Below are positions 56,330 to 64,000 of a stretch of 64,000 bases of DNA, piece by piece. The translations under genes and the position numbers were made by a program. The notes beneath the pieces are model-generated. The model searched no databases, was not told where the DNA came from, and saw only the letters and a program-made list of their open reading frames with translations. Each line of letters opens with the position of its first letter. Position 1 is the stretch's first letter. Source of the DNA: Billgrantia ethanolica (lineage in GTDB: Bacteria > Pseudomonadota > Gammaproteobacteria > Pseudomonadales > Halomonadaceae); the NCBI RefSeq assembly GCF_021404305.1, contig NZ_JABFTX010000003.1:496001-560000 (forward strand), read 5' to 3'.

Positions 56330-56358
56330 GGCCCCGAGCCCAAGGCTCGGGGCCTTTT
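56330..56358 (+). terminator. Rho-independent terminator of the tRNA operon
   Basis: An 11-bp perfect stem (GGCCCCGAGCC / GGCTCGGGGCC) with a CAA loop, followed by TTTT. It lies 10 bases after the last tRNA. Confidence 0.92.
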
Positions 56359-56539
56359 CGTATCGACTATACTCCCTCCGCCGGCCCACGCTGGCTTGCA
56401 GCGCTGCGGTTGTTGCCCGCGGCGTGCCAGGCTCGCTTCGCCCTTCGGCGTATGTGCCGCTTTTTCTTTTGCGCCTGTCGTTCAGCTATCATACAGTTGT
56501 TTGAAATTGACCGTGACTCGACCCAAGGAGGAGTTCGGC

Positions 56540-58549
56540 GTGCGCTATCCTCATCTTTTTCGTCCGCTCGAGGTGGGCCATCTGACACTGCCCAACCGCG
56601 TGCTGATGGGCTCCATGCATACCAACCTGGAAGAGGCGCCGAACGGCTTCGCCCGCCTGGCGGCGTTTTATGCCGAACGTGCCCGTGCCGGTGTCGGCTT
56701 GATCGTCACCGGCGGCATCGCGCCCAACCCCGAAGGGGCGGTATTCCAGGGGGCGGCCACGCTGGAGCGCGCCGAGCAGGTGGCCGATCATCGCGGCGTG
56801 GTCGACGCCGTGCATGCCGAGGGCGGGCGCATCTGCATGCAGATCCTGCATGCCGGCCGCTACGCCTACTCTCCCGAGCTGGTCGCGCCGTCACCGCTCC
56901 AGGCGCCAATCAACCCCTTCGTGCCGCATGAGCTCAGCGACGCCGAGGTGGAACGCCAGATCGAGGCCTACGTGCGCTGCGCCTCGCTGGCCCGGGAGGC
57001 AGGCTACGACGGCGTCGAGGTGATGGGCTCCGAGGGCTATCTGATCAATCAGTTCCTGTGCCTGCGCACCAATCATCGTGACGACCGCTGGGGCGGAGCT
57101 TTCGACAACCGCATGCGTTTCGCCGTCGAGATCGTGTCGCGCATTCGTCAGGCGGTGGGCGACGACTTCCTGATCATCTTCCGCCTGTCGATGATCGACC
57201 TGGTGGAAGAGGGCAGCACCTGGGAAGAGGTGGTGACCCTGGGACGTGCCATCGAGGCTGCCGGCGCCAGCCTGATCAATACCGGCATCGGCTGGCACGA
57301 GGCCCGCGTACCCACCATCGTCACCAGCGTGCCGCGGGCGGCCTTCACCGAGGTCACCCGGCGCATGAAGGCCGAACTCGCCATACCGCTGATCACCACC
57401 AACCGCATCAACATGCCGGAGGTGGCCGAGCGCGTGCTGGCCGAAGGCCATGCCGACATGGTCTCCATGGCACGCCCCTTCCTCGCCGATCCGGCCTGGG
57501 TCGCCAAGGCGGCCGAAGGGCGCGACGACGAGATCAACACCTGCATCGCCTGCAACCAGGCGTGTCTGGACCATACCTTCCAGGGCAAGCTCACTTCCTG
57601 CCTGGTCAACCCTCAGGCCTGCCACGAGACCGAACTCGTCATCGAGGCGGCCGAGGCGCCGTGCGACGTCGCCGTGGTCGGTGGCGGTCCGGCGGGGCTG
57701 GCGGCGGCGCTCACTGCGGCTCGCCGCGGCCACCGCGTGGTGCTGTTCGAGCGCACCGGGGAGCTGGGCGGTCAGTTCAACCTGGCGCGCAAGATCCCCG
57801 GCAAGGAGGAGTTCGACGAGACGCTGCGCTACTTCAAGGTAATGCTCGACAAGCTGGGCGTCACGGTGAGGCTGGGCGTCGAGGCCGACGTGCAGACGCT
57901 GCGCGATTTCGACGCGGTGATTCTGGCCACCGGCGTGCGCCCGCGGCGACTCGAGCTGCCGGGCATCGAACATCCCAAAGTGATGAGCTACCCCATGGCG
58001 ATCCAGCACCCCGAGCGGGTTGGACGGCGTGTAGCGATCATCGGTGCCGGCGGCATCGGCTTCGACGTGGCCGAGCTGCTGACCCACGTGGGGCATCCCT
58101 CGCTCGATCGTGACGCCTGGTGCGCCGAGTGGGGCGTCGACCTCGGCGTCGCCGAGCGCGGCGGCCTGCGTGCGCCCGAGCGGCCGGAGACGCCGCGGCA
58201 GGTCTTCCTGTTGCAGCGCAAGGCCTCCAAGCCCGGCAAGGGGCTGGGCAAGTCCACCGGCTGGGTGCACCGCATGTCGCTGCGCCACCGCAACGTGGAG
58301 ACGCTGGCGGGCTGCGAATACATGGGCATCGACGACGACGGCCTGCACATCCGTCTGGGCGGAGAGCCGCGTCTGCTCGAAGTCGACAGCGTGGTGATCT
58401 GCGCCGGCCAGGACCCTGTGCGCGAACTTCTCGAGCCACTCAAGGAGGCCGGCGTGGCGGTGCATCTGATCGGTGGCGCCGATGAGGCCGCCGAGCTCGA
58501 CGCCAAGCGTGCCATCGATCAGGGCACTCGCGTGGCGGCAGGGCTGTAG
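56540..58549 (+). CDS. fadH: NADPH-dependent 2,4-dienoyl-CoA reductase FadH
   Basis: 669 residues from GTG 56540, chosen for AAGGAGGAG just upstream and because the protein then begins MRYPHLFRPLEVGHLTLPNR, the usual start; the frame is open further upstream through a tRNA. TIM-barrel FMN domain with 'QILHAGRYAYSPELVAPSPL' and 'GYDGVEVMGSEGYLINQFLC'; [4Fe-4S] Cys in 'CIACNQACLD' and 'TSCLVNP'; FAD/NADPH Rossmann folds at 'VAVVGGGPAGLAAALTAARR' and 'RVAIIGAGGIGFDVAELL'. It reduces 2,4-dienoyl-CoA in beta-oxidation of unsaturated fatty acids. Confidence 0.94.
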   Translation: MRYPHLFRPLEVGHLTLPNRVLMGSMHTNLEEAPNGFARLAAFYAERARAGVGLIVTGGIAPNPEGAVFQGAATLERAEQVADHRGVVDAVHAEGGRICMQILHAGRYAYSPELVAPSPLQAPINPFVPHELSDAEVERQIEAYVRCASLAREAGYDGVEVMGSEGYLINQFLCLRTNHRDDRWGGAFDNRMRFAVEIVSRIRQAVGDDFLIIFRLSMIDLVEEGSTWEEVVTLGRAIEAAGASLINTGIGWHEARVPTIVTSVPRAAFTEVTRRMKAELAIPLITTNRINMPEVAERVLAEGHADMVSMARPFLADPAWVAKAAEGRDDEINTCIACNQACLDHTFQGKLTSCLVNPQACHETELVIEAAEAPCDVAVVGGGPAGLAAALTAARRGHRVVLFERTGELGGQFNLARKIPGKEEFDETLRYFKVMLDKLGVTVRLGVEADVQTLRDFDAVILATGVRPRRLELPGIEHPKVMSYPMAIQHPERVGRRVAIIGAGGIGFDVAELLTHVGHPSLDRDAWCAEWGVDLGVAERGGLRAPERPETPRQVFLLQRKASKPGKGLGKSTGWVHRMSLRHRNVETLAGCEYMGIDDDGLHIRLGGEPRLLEVDSVVICAGQDPVRELLEPLKEAGVAVHLIGGADEAAELDAKRAIDQGTRVAAGL

Positions 58550-58973
58550 CCGCTGCGTTGACAGCTCAGTCTGGTCGAACCGCTAAGCTGATAGACCCGC
58601 TTCTCCATTGGCTGCCGGTCGCGCTTGTCCGATGCGCCGACTGGCAGCCTGCCGTCTCGCTGTCGCTCGCCTTCATGATTCTTCGCTCTTGTATGCCTTG
58701 GCCCGCGTATGGCGCCTGTTGCCCCATCGAGGCATGACCTTTGCCATGCGTTTGGGATGGCGATACGGGCGATCGTGGGCTGCGTCCTAATAACGTTTAA
58801 GCATCTTTCGATCCGTCATCGAACCCTTGGCATGCCCTGCGTTCTCATGGTTATCCTACCCTTGCGTTGATTATTTGCCGCCCACTGCGCCCCGAAGTGA
58901 CTAGGCTGATGAGTAACCCGCGGCGGCCACCCGATTGGATGGCCTGGGGGGGTAAGGCAAACAGGAGGCTTCG
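58550..58973. other. 424-bp intergenic region upstream of prkA
   Basis: No supported gene. A weak RpoS-like extended -10 TGACTAGGCT lies at 58898-58907, and GGCCA-N10-TGGCC at 58925-58944 is an inverted repeat near the prkA ribosome site (AGGAGG). PrkA operons in enterobacteria are stress and nitrogen controlled, so the region probably holds that promoter, but I could not fix it. A sigma-54-like GG..GC pair near 58830 has the wrong spacing. Confidence 0.5.
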
Positions 58974-60896
58974 ATGAGCATCTTCGACCATGTGCAGAAC
59001 CGCTTCTCTCGTGTCCAGCAGGAGGAAATCCCCCTGCAGGAGTACCTGGAGCTGTGTCGTGAGGACCCCATGGCCTACGCCAGCGCCGCCGAGCGGATGC
59101 TGAAGGCCATCGGCGAACCCGAGGTGATCGACACCGCCAAGGATCCGCGGCTCTCCCGAATCTTTTCCAACAAGGTGATCCGACGCTACCCGGCCTTTTC
59201 CGAGTTCTACGGCATGGAAGAGGCGATCGAGCAGATCGTGGCCTACTTCCGCCACGCCGCCCAGGGGCTCGAGGAGCGCAAGCAGATCCTCTATCTGCTC
59301 GGCCCGGTGGGTGGCGGCAAGTCGTCGTTGGCGGAGCGGCTCAAGCTGCTGATGGAGCATATTCCGTTCTACGCCATCAAGGGCTCGCCGGTGTACGAAT
59401 CGCCGCTGGGGCTGTTTTCTCCCGAGGAGGACGGCGAGCTGCTGGAGAAGGAGTACGGCATCCCGCGGCGCTATGTGAAGAGCGTGATGTCGCCCTGGGC
59501 GGCCAAGCGCCTCAAGGAGTACGGCGGCGACATCTCGCAGTTCAAGGTGGTGCGTCTGTACCCCTCGCGGCTCAACCAGATCGCCATCTCCAAGACCGAG
59601 CCGGGCGACGAGAACAACCAGGACATCTCTTCGCTGGTGGGCAAGGTCGACATTCGCCAACTCGAGCTCTACTCCCAGGATGACCCGGACGCCTACAGCT
59701 TCTCCGGCGGCCTGTGCAAGGCCAACCAGGGGTTGATGGAGTTCATCGAAATGTTCAAGGCACCGATCAAGGTGCTGCACCCGCTGCTGACGGCGACCCA
59801 GGAGGGCAACTACAACCCCACCGAGGGCATGGGCGCGATCCCCTTCGAAGGCATCGTGCTGGCTCACTCCAACGAGAGCGAGTGGCAGGCGTTCCGCAAC
59901 AACCGCAACAACGAGGCCTTCCTCGATCGCGTCTACATCGTAAAGGTACCGTACTGCCTGCGCGTGACCGAGGAGATCAACATCTACAAGAAGCTGCTCG
60001 AGCACTCCTCGCTCAATCAGGCCCCCTGTGCCCCCGATACCCTGCGCATGCTGGCGCAGTTCTCGGTGCTCTCGCGGCTCAAGGAGCCGGAGAACTCCAG
60101 CATCTACTCCAAGATGCGGGTCTACGACGGTGAGAACCTCAAGGACACCGATCCCAAGGCCAAGTCGATCCAGGAGTATCGCGATGCCGCGGGGGTCGAC
60201 GAGGGCATGGACGGGCTCTCCACCCGCTTTGCCTTCAAGATCCTGTCGAAGGTGTTCAACTTCGACAATCACGAGATCGCCGCCAACCCGGTGCACCTGC
60301 TCTACGTGCTCGAGCAGCGCCTCGAACAGGAGCATCTGCCCAAGGAGACCTTCGAACGCTACCTGCGCTACATCAAGGAGTTCCTGGCTCCACGCTACGT
60401 CGACTTCATCGGCAAGGAGATCCAGACCGCCTATCTCGAGTCCTACTCCGAGTACGGTCAGAACATCTTCGACCGCTACGTCACCTACGCCGACTTCTGG
60501 ATTCAGGACCAGGAGTATCGCGATCCCGAGACCGGCGAGCTGTTCAACCGTCAGTCGCTCAACGAGGAGCTGGAGAAGATCGAGAAGCCGGCCGGGATCT
60601 CCAATCCCAAGGACTTCCGTCACGAGGTGGTCAACTTCGTGCTGCGGGCGCGTGCGCAGAACAACGGCATGAACCCCAGCTGGCAGTCCTACGAGAAGCT
60701 GCGCGGCGTGATCGAGCACAAGATGTTCGCCAACACCGAGGAGCTGCTGCCGGTGATCTCCTTCAACGCCAAGGCATCCACCGCGGATCAGAAGAAGCAT
60801 GAAGACTTCGTGGCGCGCATGAAGGAGCGTGGCTATACCGAGAAGCAGGTACGGCTGCTCTCGGAGTGGTACCTGCGGGTGCGTAAATCGCAATAA
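58974..60896 (+). CDS. prkA: PrkA-family serine protein kinase (YeaG-like)
   Basis: 640 residues. AAA-type nucleotide-binding loop GPVGGGKS at 110-117 ('[20 protein letters not shown]'), preceded by '[20 protein letters not shown]'. The C-terminal part holds the PrkA kinase-like C domain ('[20 protein letters not shown]'). PrkA/YeaG phosphorylates unknown targets and is induced by stress and nitrogen limitation. AGGAGG precedes the ATG. The next gene starts 23 bases after the stop, and SpoVR follows, the conserved trio of YeaG, YeaH and YcgB/SpoVR. Confidence 0.95.
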   Translation: MSIFDHVQNRFSRVQQEEIPLQEYLELCREDPMAYASAAERMLKAIGEPEVIDTAKDPRLSRIFSNKVIRRYPAFSEFYGMEEAIEQIVAYFRHAAQGLEERKQILYLLGPVGGGKSSLAERLKLLMEHIPFYAIKGSPVYESPLGLFSPEEDGELLEKEYGIPRRYVKSVMSPWAAKRLKEYGGDISQFKVVRLYPSRLNQIAISKTEPGDENNQDISSLVGKVDIRQLELYSQDDPDAYSFSGGLCKANQGLMEFIEMFKAPIKVLHPLLTATQEGNYNPTEGMGAIPFEGIVLAHSNESEWQAFRNNRNNEAFLDRVYIVKVPYCLRVTEEINIYKKLLEHSSLNQAPCAPDTLRMLAQFSVLSRLKEPENSSIYSKMRVYDGENLKDTDPKAKSIQEYRDAAGVDEGMDGLSTRFAFKILSKVFNFDNHEIAANPVHLLYVLEQRLEQEHLPKETFERYLRYIKEFLAPRYVDFIGKEIQTAYLESYSEYGQNIFDRYVTYADFWIQDQEYRDPETGELFNRQSLNEELEKIEKPAGISNPKDFRHEVVNFVLRARAQNNGMNPSWQSYEKLRGVIEHKMFANTEELLPVISFNAKASTADQKKHEDFVARMKERGYTEKQVRLLSEWYLRVRKSQ

Positions 60897-60919
60897 GCGG
60901 CGCGAGCCAGGAGGTCAGC

Positions 60920-62203
60920 ATGACCTATTTCATCGACCGACGCGCCAACGCCAAGAACAAGAGCGCCGTGAACCGTCAGCGCTTTCTCGACCGCTACCGG
61001 ACGCATATCAAGCGTTCGGTGGAGGAAGCCGTCAACCGCCGCTCCATTACTGACATGGAGCGGGGCGAGAAGGTCTCGATTCCCACCCGTGATATCTCGG
61101 AGCCGGTGTTCCAGCACGGGCCGGGCGGCAAGCGCACCATCGTCAGCCCCGGCAACAAGGAGTTCGTCGAAGGTGACAAGCTGCGCCGCCCCGGCGGGGG
61201 CGGCGGCGGAGGTGGCGCCGGCGAGGGCAACGCCTCCAACCAGGGCGAGGGTATGGACGAGTTCGCCTTCAGCCTCACCCGCGAGGAGTTTCTCGACTTC
61301 GTCTTCGATGGTCTTGAGCTGCCGCATCTGGAGCGCAAGGCGCTCAAGGATCTCGACGAGGTGAAGCCGGTACGTGCCGGGGTCACACGCGACGGAGTGC
61401 CGGCGCGGATCAACATCGTACGCTCCATGCGCGAGGCGTATGCCCGGCGCATCGCCATGCGGGCCCCGATCCGGCGTGCCCTGCGCGAGGCGCAGGAGGC
61501 ACTGGAGGAGGAGGAAGGCAAGGATCCCGTGCTGCGCAACCCGTCGCGGATCGCCGAACTCAAGGCGGAGATCGAGCGTCTCGAGAAGCGCCTCGAAGCG
61601 GTGCCCTACATCGACACCTACGACCTGCGCTACAACAATCTGGTCAATCAGCCTCAACCGTCGAGCAAGGCGGTGATGTTCTGTGTCATGGACGTGTCGG
61701 GCTCCATGACCCAGGCCCACAAGGACATCGCCAAACGTTTCTTCCTGCTGCTCTATCTGTTTCTCGAGCGCAACTACGAGAAAGTCGAACTGGTCTTCGT
61801 GCGTCACCACACCGCGGCCAAGGAGGTCGATGAGGAGGAGTTCTTCTACTCGCGGGAGACTGGCGGCACCATCGTCTCCAGCGCCCTGACCCTGGTCGAC
61901 GAGATCATCACCCGGCGCTACTCGCCAGCGCAGTGGAATCTCTATGTGGCCCAGGCCTCGGACGGCGATAACTGGGATGACGACTCGGTGAACTGCCGTG
62001 AGCTGCTGATGAAGAAGCTGATGCCGCGTCTGCAGTACTACACCTACGTGGAGATCACGCCCCATGCCCACCAGGCGCTGTGGGAGGAGTACGAAACGGT
62101 GGCTGCCGAGCATCCCGACCGTTTCGCCATGCGCCAGATCGTCGAGGCGGGCGATATCTACCCGGTGTTCCGTGAGCTGTTCAAGCGCCGCGCCGCCCAT
62201 TGA
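60920..62203 (+). CDS. yeaH: YeaH-like DUF444 protein (von Willebrand A fold)
   Basis: 427 residues. [20 protein letters not shown], then '[20 protein letters not shown]', is the DUF444 start. A Gly-rich linker (about 93-103) and a coiled-coil segment follow, and then a VWA-type domain with MIDAS motif D258-x-S-x-S in '[20 protein letters not shown]'. The family is of unknown function but always pairs with PrkA; it may present the kinase with partners. A good AGGAGG ribosome site. Confidence 0.93.
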   Translation: MTYFIDRRANAKNKSAVNRQRFLDRYRTHIKRSVEEAVNRRSITDMERGEKVSIPTRDISEPVFQHGPGGKRTIVSPGNKEFVEGDKLRRPGGGGGGGGAGEGNASNQGEGMDEFAFSLTREEFLDFVFDGLELPHLERKALKDLDEVKPVRAGVTRDGVPARINIVRSMREAYARRIAMRAPIRRALREAQEALEEEEGKDPVLRNPSRIAELKAEIERLEKRLEAVPYIDTYDLRYNNLVNQPQPSSKAVMFCVMDVSGSMTQAHKDIAKRFFLLLYLFLERNYEKVELVFVRHHTAAKEVDEEEFFYSRETGGTIVSSALTLVDEIITRRYSPAQWNLYVAQASDGDNWDDDSVNCRELLMKKLMPRLQYYTYVEITPHAHQALWEEYETVAAEHPDRFAMRQIVEAGDIYPVFRELFKRRAAH

Positions 62204-62221
62204 CGTGGATGAGGAGGTCTC

Positions 62222-63778
62222 ATGACCCGACGCAAGCCGATCGCCACCGGTTCCGACTGGAACTTCGAGACCCTCAAGGAGTATGAGCAGGAGTTGGCCA
62301 GGCTGGCCGACGAGTATCGGCTGGACACTTACCCCAACCAGATCGAGATCATCACCACCGAGCAGATGATGGACGCCTATGCCAGCGTGGGGATGCCGGT
62401 GGGCTACCATCACTGGTCGTTCGGCAAGCAATTCCTGGCCGTGGAGCAGGCCTACCGGCGGGGCCAGATGGGGCTGGCCTACGAGCTGGTGATCAACTCC
62501 GACCCCTGCATCGCCTACCTGATGGAGGAGAACACCCTGATGATGCAGGTGCTGGTCATGGCCCACGCCTGCTATGGACACAACTCCTTCTTCAAGGGCA
62601 ACTACCTGTTTCGTACCTGGACGGACGCCAGTTCGATCGTCGACTACCTGGTATTCGCGCGCAAGTACGTGGCCGAGTGCGAGCAGCGCCATGGCGTGAC
62701 TGCCGTGGAGCAGCTGCTCGATGCCTGCCATGCGCTGCAGAACTACGGTGTCGATCGCTACAAGCGGCCCTCGCCTATCTCAGCCGAGGAGGAGGTCCGC
62801 CGCCAGGCGGAGCGCGAGGCGTACCTGCAGACCCAGGTCAACACCCTCTGGCGCACCATTCCGGGGCGTCAGGCGGCGGATGCGCTACCCGGCAGCCTGG
62901 CCAGCGACGAGGACCCTCTGGGCCTGCGCGGGGGCGGGCGCTACCCCCCTGAACCCCAGGAGAACCTGCTCTATTTCCTCGAGAAGAACGCGCCACTGCT
63001 GGCGCCGTGGCAGCGCGAGATCGTGCGCATCGTGCGCAAGCTGGCGCAGTACTTCTACCCCCAGCGCCAGACCCAAGTGATGAACGAAGGCTGGGCATCG
63101 TTCTGGCACTACACCCTGATGAATCGGCTCTACGACGAAGGGCTGGTCGACGAGGGGCTGATGCTGGAGTTCCTGCAGTCGCATACCGCCGTGGTCAGCC
63201 AGCCCGCTTTTGACAGCCCGTACTACAGTGGCATCAATCCCTACGCGCTGGGCTTCGCCATGTTCAGCGACATCAAGCGCATGTGCCAAAACCCCACCGC
63301 CGAGGACCGTGAGTGGTTCCCCGACACGGCGGGCGGCGACTGGCTGGAGGCGGTGCACTTCGCCATGCGTAACTTCAAGGACGAATCCTTCATTCAGCAG
63401 TTTCTCTCGCCCAAGGTCATGCGCGACCTCAAGCTGTTCAGCATCGTCGATGACGATCAGGAGGAGATGCTGGAGGTGGCGGCCATTCACGACGAGCGTG
63501 GCTATCGTCGTATCCGGGAGGCGCTGGCCGCGCAGTACGCCCTGTCGCTGCGGGAGCCCAATATCCAGGTGTACGAAGCCGACATCCGCGGCAACCGCTC
63601 ATTGACCCTGCACCACGTGCAGGATAGCCGGCGCCCGCTGGGTCGCAGCGTCTACCCGGTGATTCGCCATCTGCACCAGCTCTGGGGCTTTCCAGTACGC
63701 CTGGAGTCGATTGCGGCGGATGGCAGCATCGGCAGGCGCTATCAGTGGCCGCTGCCGGACGAAGAAGGCAAGGAGTAG
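62222..63778 (+). CDS. spoVR: SpoVR/YcgB family protein
   Basis: 518 residues. MTRRKPIATGSDWNFETLKE... with the SpoVR family patterns 'YHHWSFGKQFLAVEQAYRRG', 'CYGHNSFFKGNYLFRTWTDA', 'NEGWASFWHYTLMNRLYDEG' and 'NPYALGFAMFSDIKRMC'. Histidines in these motifs may bind metal or a cofactor. In Bacillus SpoVR affects spore cortex; in non-sporulating bacteria the role with PrkA and YeaH is unknown, probably in stationary or stress states. GAGGAGG precedes the ATG, 18 bases after yeaH. Confidence 0.93.
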   Translation: MTRRKPIATGSDWNFETLKEYEQELARLADEYRLDTYPNQIEIITTEQMMDAYASVGMPVGYHHWSFGKQFLAVEQAYRRGQMGLAYELVINSDPCIAYLMEENTLMMQVLVMAHACYGHNSFFKGNYLFRTWTDASSIVDYLVFARKYVAECEQRHGVTAVEQLLDACHALQNYGVDRYKRPSPISAEEEVRRQAEREAYLQTQVNTLWRTIPGRQAADALPGSLASDEDPLGLRGGGRYPPEPQENLLYFLEKNAPLLAPWQREIVRIVRKLAQYFYPQRQTQVMNEGWASFWHYTLMNRLYDEGLVDEGLMLEFLQSHTAVVSQPAFDSPYYSGINPYALGFAMFSDIKRMCQNPTAEDREWFPDTAGGDWLEAVHFAMRNFKDESFIQQFLSPKVMRDLKLFSIVDDDQEEMLEVAAIHDERGYRRIREALAAQYALSLREPNIQVYEADIRGNRSLTLHHVQDSRRPLGRSVYPVIRHLHQLWGFPVRLESIAADGSIGRRYQWPLPDEEGKE

Positions 63779-63779
63779 T

Positions 63780-63798
63780 GCCCGGCGTGTCGCCGGGC
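63780..63798. terminator. Hairpin at the end of the prkA-yeaH-spoVR operon
   Basis: GCCCGGCG-TGT-CGCCGGGC, an 8-bp stem starting 2 bases after the spoVR stop. No U-run follows on the plus strand. It lies between two converging genes and may serve both. Confidence 0.55.
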
Positions 63799-63859
63799 AG
63801 CATGGGCCGTGCCGGCAGCCGCACGCTTTCCCGCTTGGCTGGTTCGGCTCATGGCTGGC

Positions 63860-64000
63860 TCAGTCGGCGGTGACCCAGGACTGGCACCAGCCGCCCGGTT
63901 CGACGCTATTCTGTGGAAAGAGCTGGCAGCCTTCGCTGCGACGTTCGAAGAACATGCAGTTGCTGCAGGTTTCGCCTCGCTCGTACGCGGGGTGATCGCT
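63860..64000 (-). CDS. High-potential iron-sulfur protein (HiPIP), C-terminal part
   Basis: The minus strand from the right edge encodes 46 residues and a TGA: 'SDHPAYERGETCSNCMFFER' then 'SEGCQLFPQNSVEPGGWCQSWV'. The Cys-x2-Cys ... Cys ... Cys spacing and the G-W-C ending are the HiPIP signature of a periplasmic [4Fe-4S] electron carrier. The N-terminus with its export signal lies beyond the window. HiPIPs serve photosynthetic and respiratory electron transfer in halophilic proteobacteria. It converges on spoVR. Confidence 0.85.
   Translation of the reverse strand, partial: SDHPAYERGETCSNCMFFERRSEGCQLFPQNSVEPGGWCQSWVTAD

Noticed and set aside
58608..58790. 60-codon plus-strand frame in the prkA leader
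   Set aside because: No ribosome site, Arg/Ala/Leu-rich composition and no coupling to a neighbour.
58829..58845. Possible sigma-54 promoter (GG...GC) before prkA
   Set aside because: Spacing between GG and GC is 8 instead of 10 bases.
58851..60893. 680-codon minus-strand frame over prkA
   Set aside because: GC-rich antisense shadow. The plus strand encodes a full PrkA with clear motifs and a ribosome site.

Overview
The window is high-GC gammaproteobacterial chromosome, most likely from the Halomonadaceae (Halomonas-like). This rests on the cbb3 oxidase/anr/hemN cluster, the LigD/Ku genes, the PrkA-YeaH-SpoVR operon, a HiPIP gene at the right edge and the codon style. The genus is inferred from gene content, not from an alignment. 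The left third is a Mu-like prophage; the rest is host core and semi-core genome.

Positions 1 to about 23,540 are the left part of a transposable, contractile-tailed prophage lying on the minus strand. Its late end runs off the left edge of the window. From the left end inward the order is: a small open frame of unclear extent, a repressor on the plus strand, a 95-bp operator gap, a Ner-like regulator, an HTH protein, the DDE transposase (A) and its ATPase partner (B). A block of small, mostly unknown early genes with 4-nt overlaps follows, ending in GemA, then a Mor/C-type activator. Next come the lysis genes (holin-like, lytic transglycosylase, Rz/Rz1), terminases, portal, F-like and G-like head proteins, the I protease/scaffold, major capsid, completion proteins and the start of the tail sheath. 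Two intergenic gaps, before the lysis operon and before the I gene, share a 16-bp motif placed 24 to 26 nt before a GATAC(C/T) hexamer. These look like the counterparts of the Mu late promoters.

The prophage left end interrupts a host gene. A second ku gene (ku2) starts at 23,792, overlapping the end of an intact ku1, and loses Ku homology where a TG...CA type phage end occurs near 23,540. The host NHEJ operon reads ligD, a small zinc-ribbon protein, ku1, ku2 (broken).

Positions 27.6 to 31.5 kb hold an ATP-grasp ligase coupled to a CocE/NonD serine hydrolase, and a KGG-repeat stress protein. Positions 31.8 to 42.5 kb form an acetate-type control and uptake locus: a LuxR-type response regulator and a symporter-domain hybrid histidine kinase (CrbR/CrbS, also called ErdR/MxtR, type), a membrane protein, a two-part Na+/solute symporter (VC_2705 family plus DUF4212), a cNMP/CBS/nucleotidyltransferase protein and a DnaQ-fold exonuclease.

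Positions 42.6 to 54.8 kb hold ttcA, an Anr/Fnr regulator, hemN with a well-placed Anr box, a TauE/SafE-like protein and ccoS-I-H-G-P-Q-O-N for the cbb3 oxidase. Positions 54.9 to 64 kb hold an alpha/beta hydrolase, five tRNAs (Val-Asp-Asp-Val-Asp) behind a strong promoter, fadH, the prkA-yeaH-spoVR operon and the 3' end of a HiPIP gene.

All calls come from reading the sequence and from remembered family features; no database search was run. Residue positions given for motifs were counted by hand, and those marked 'about' are rough.
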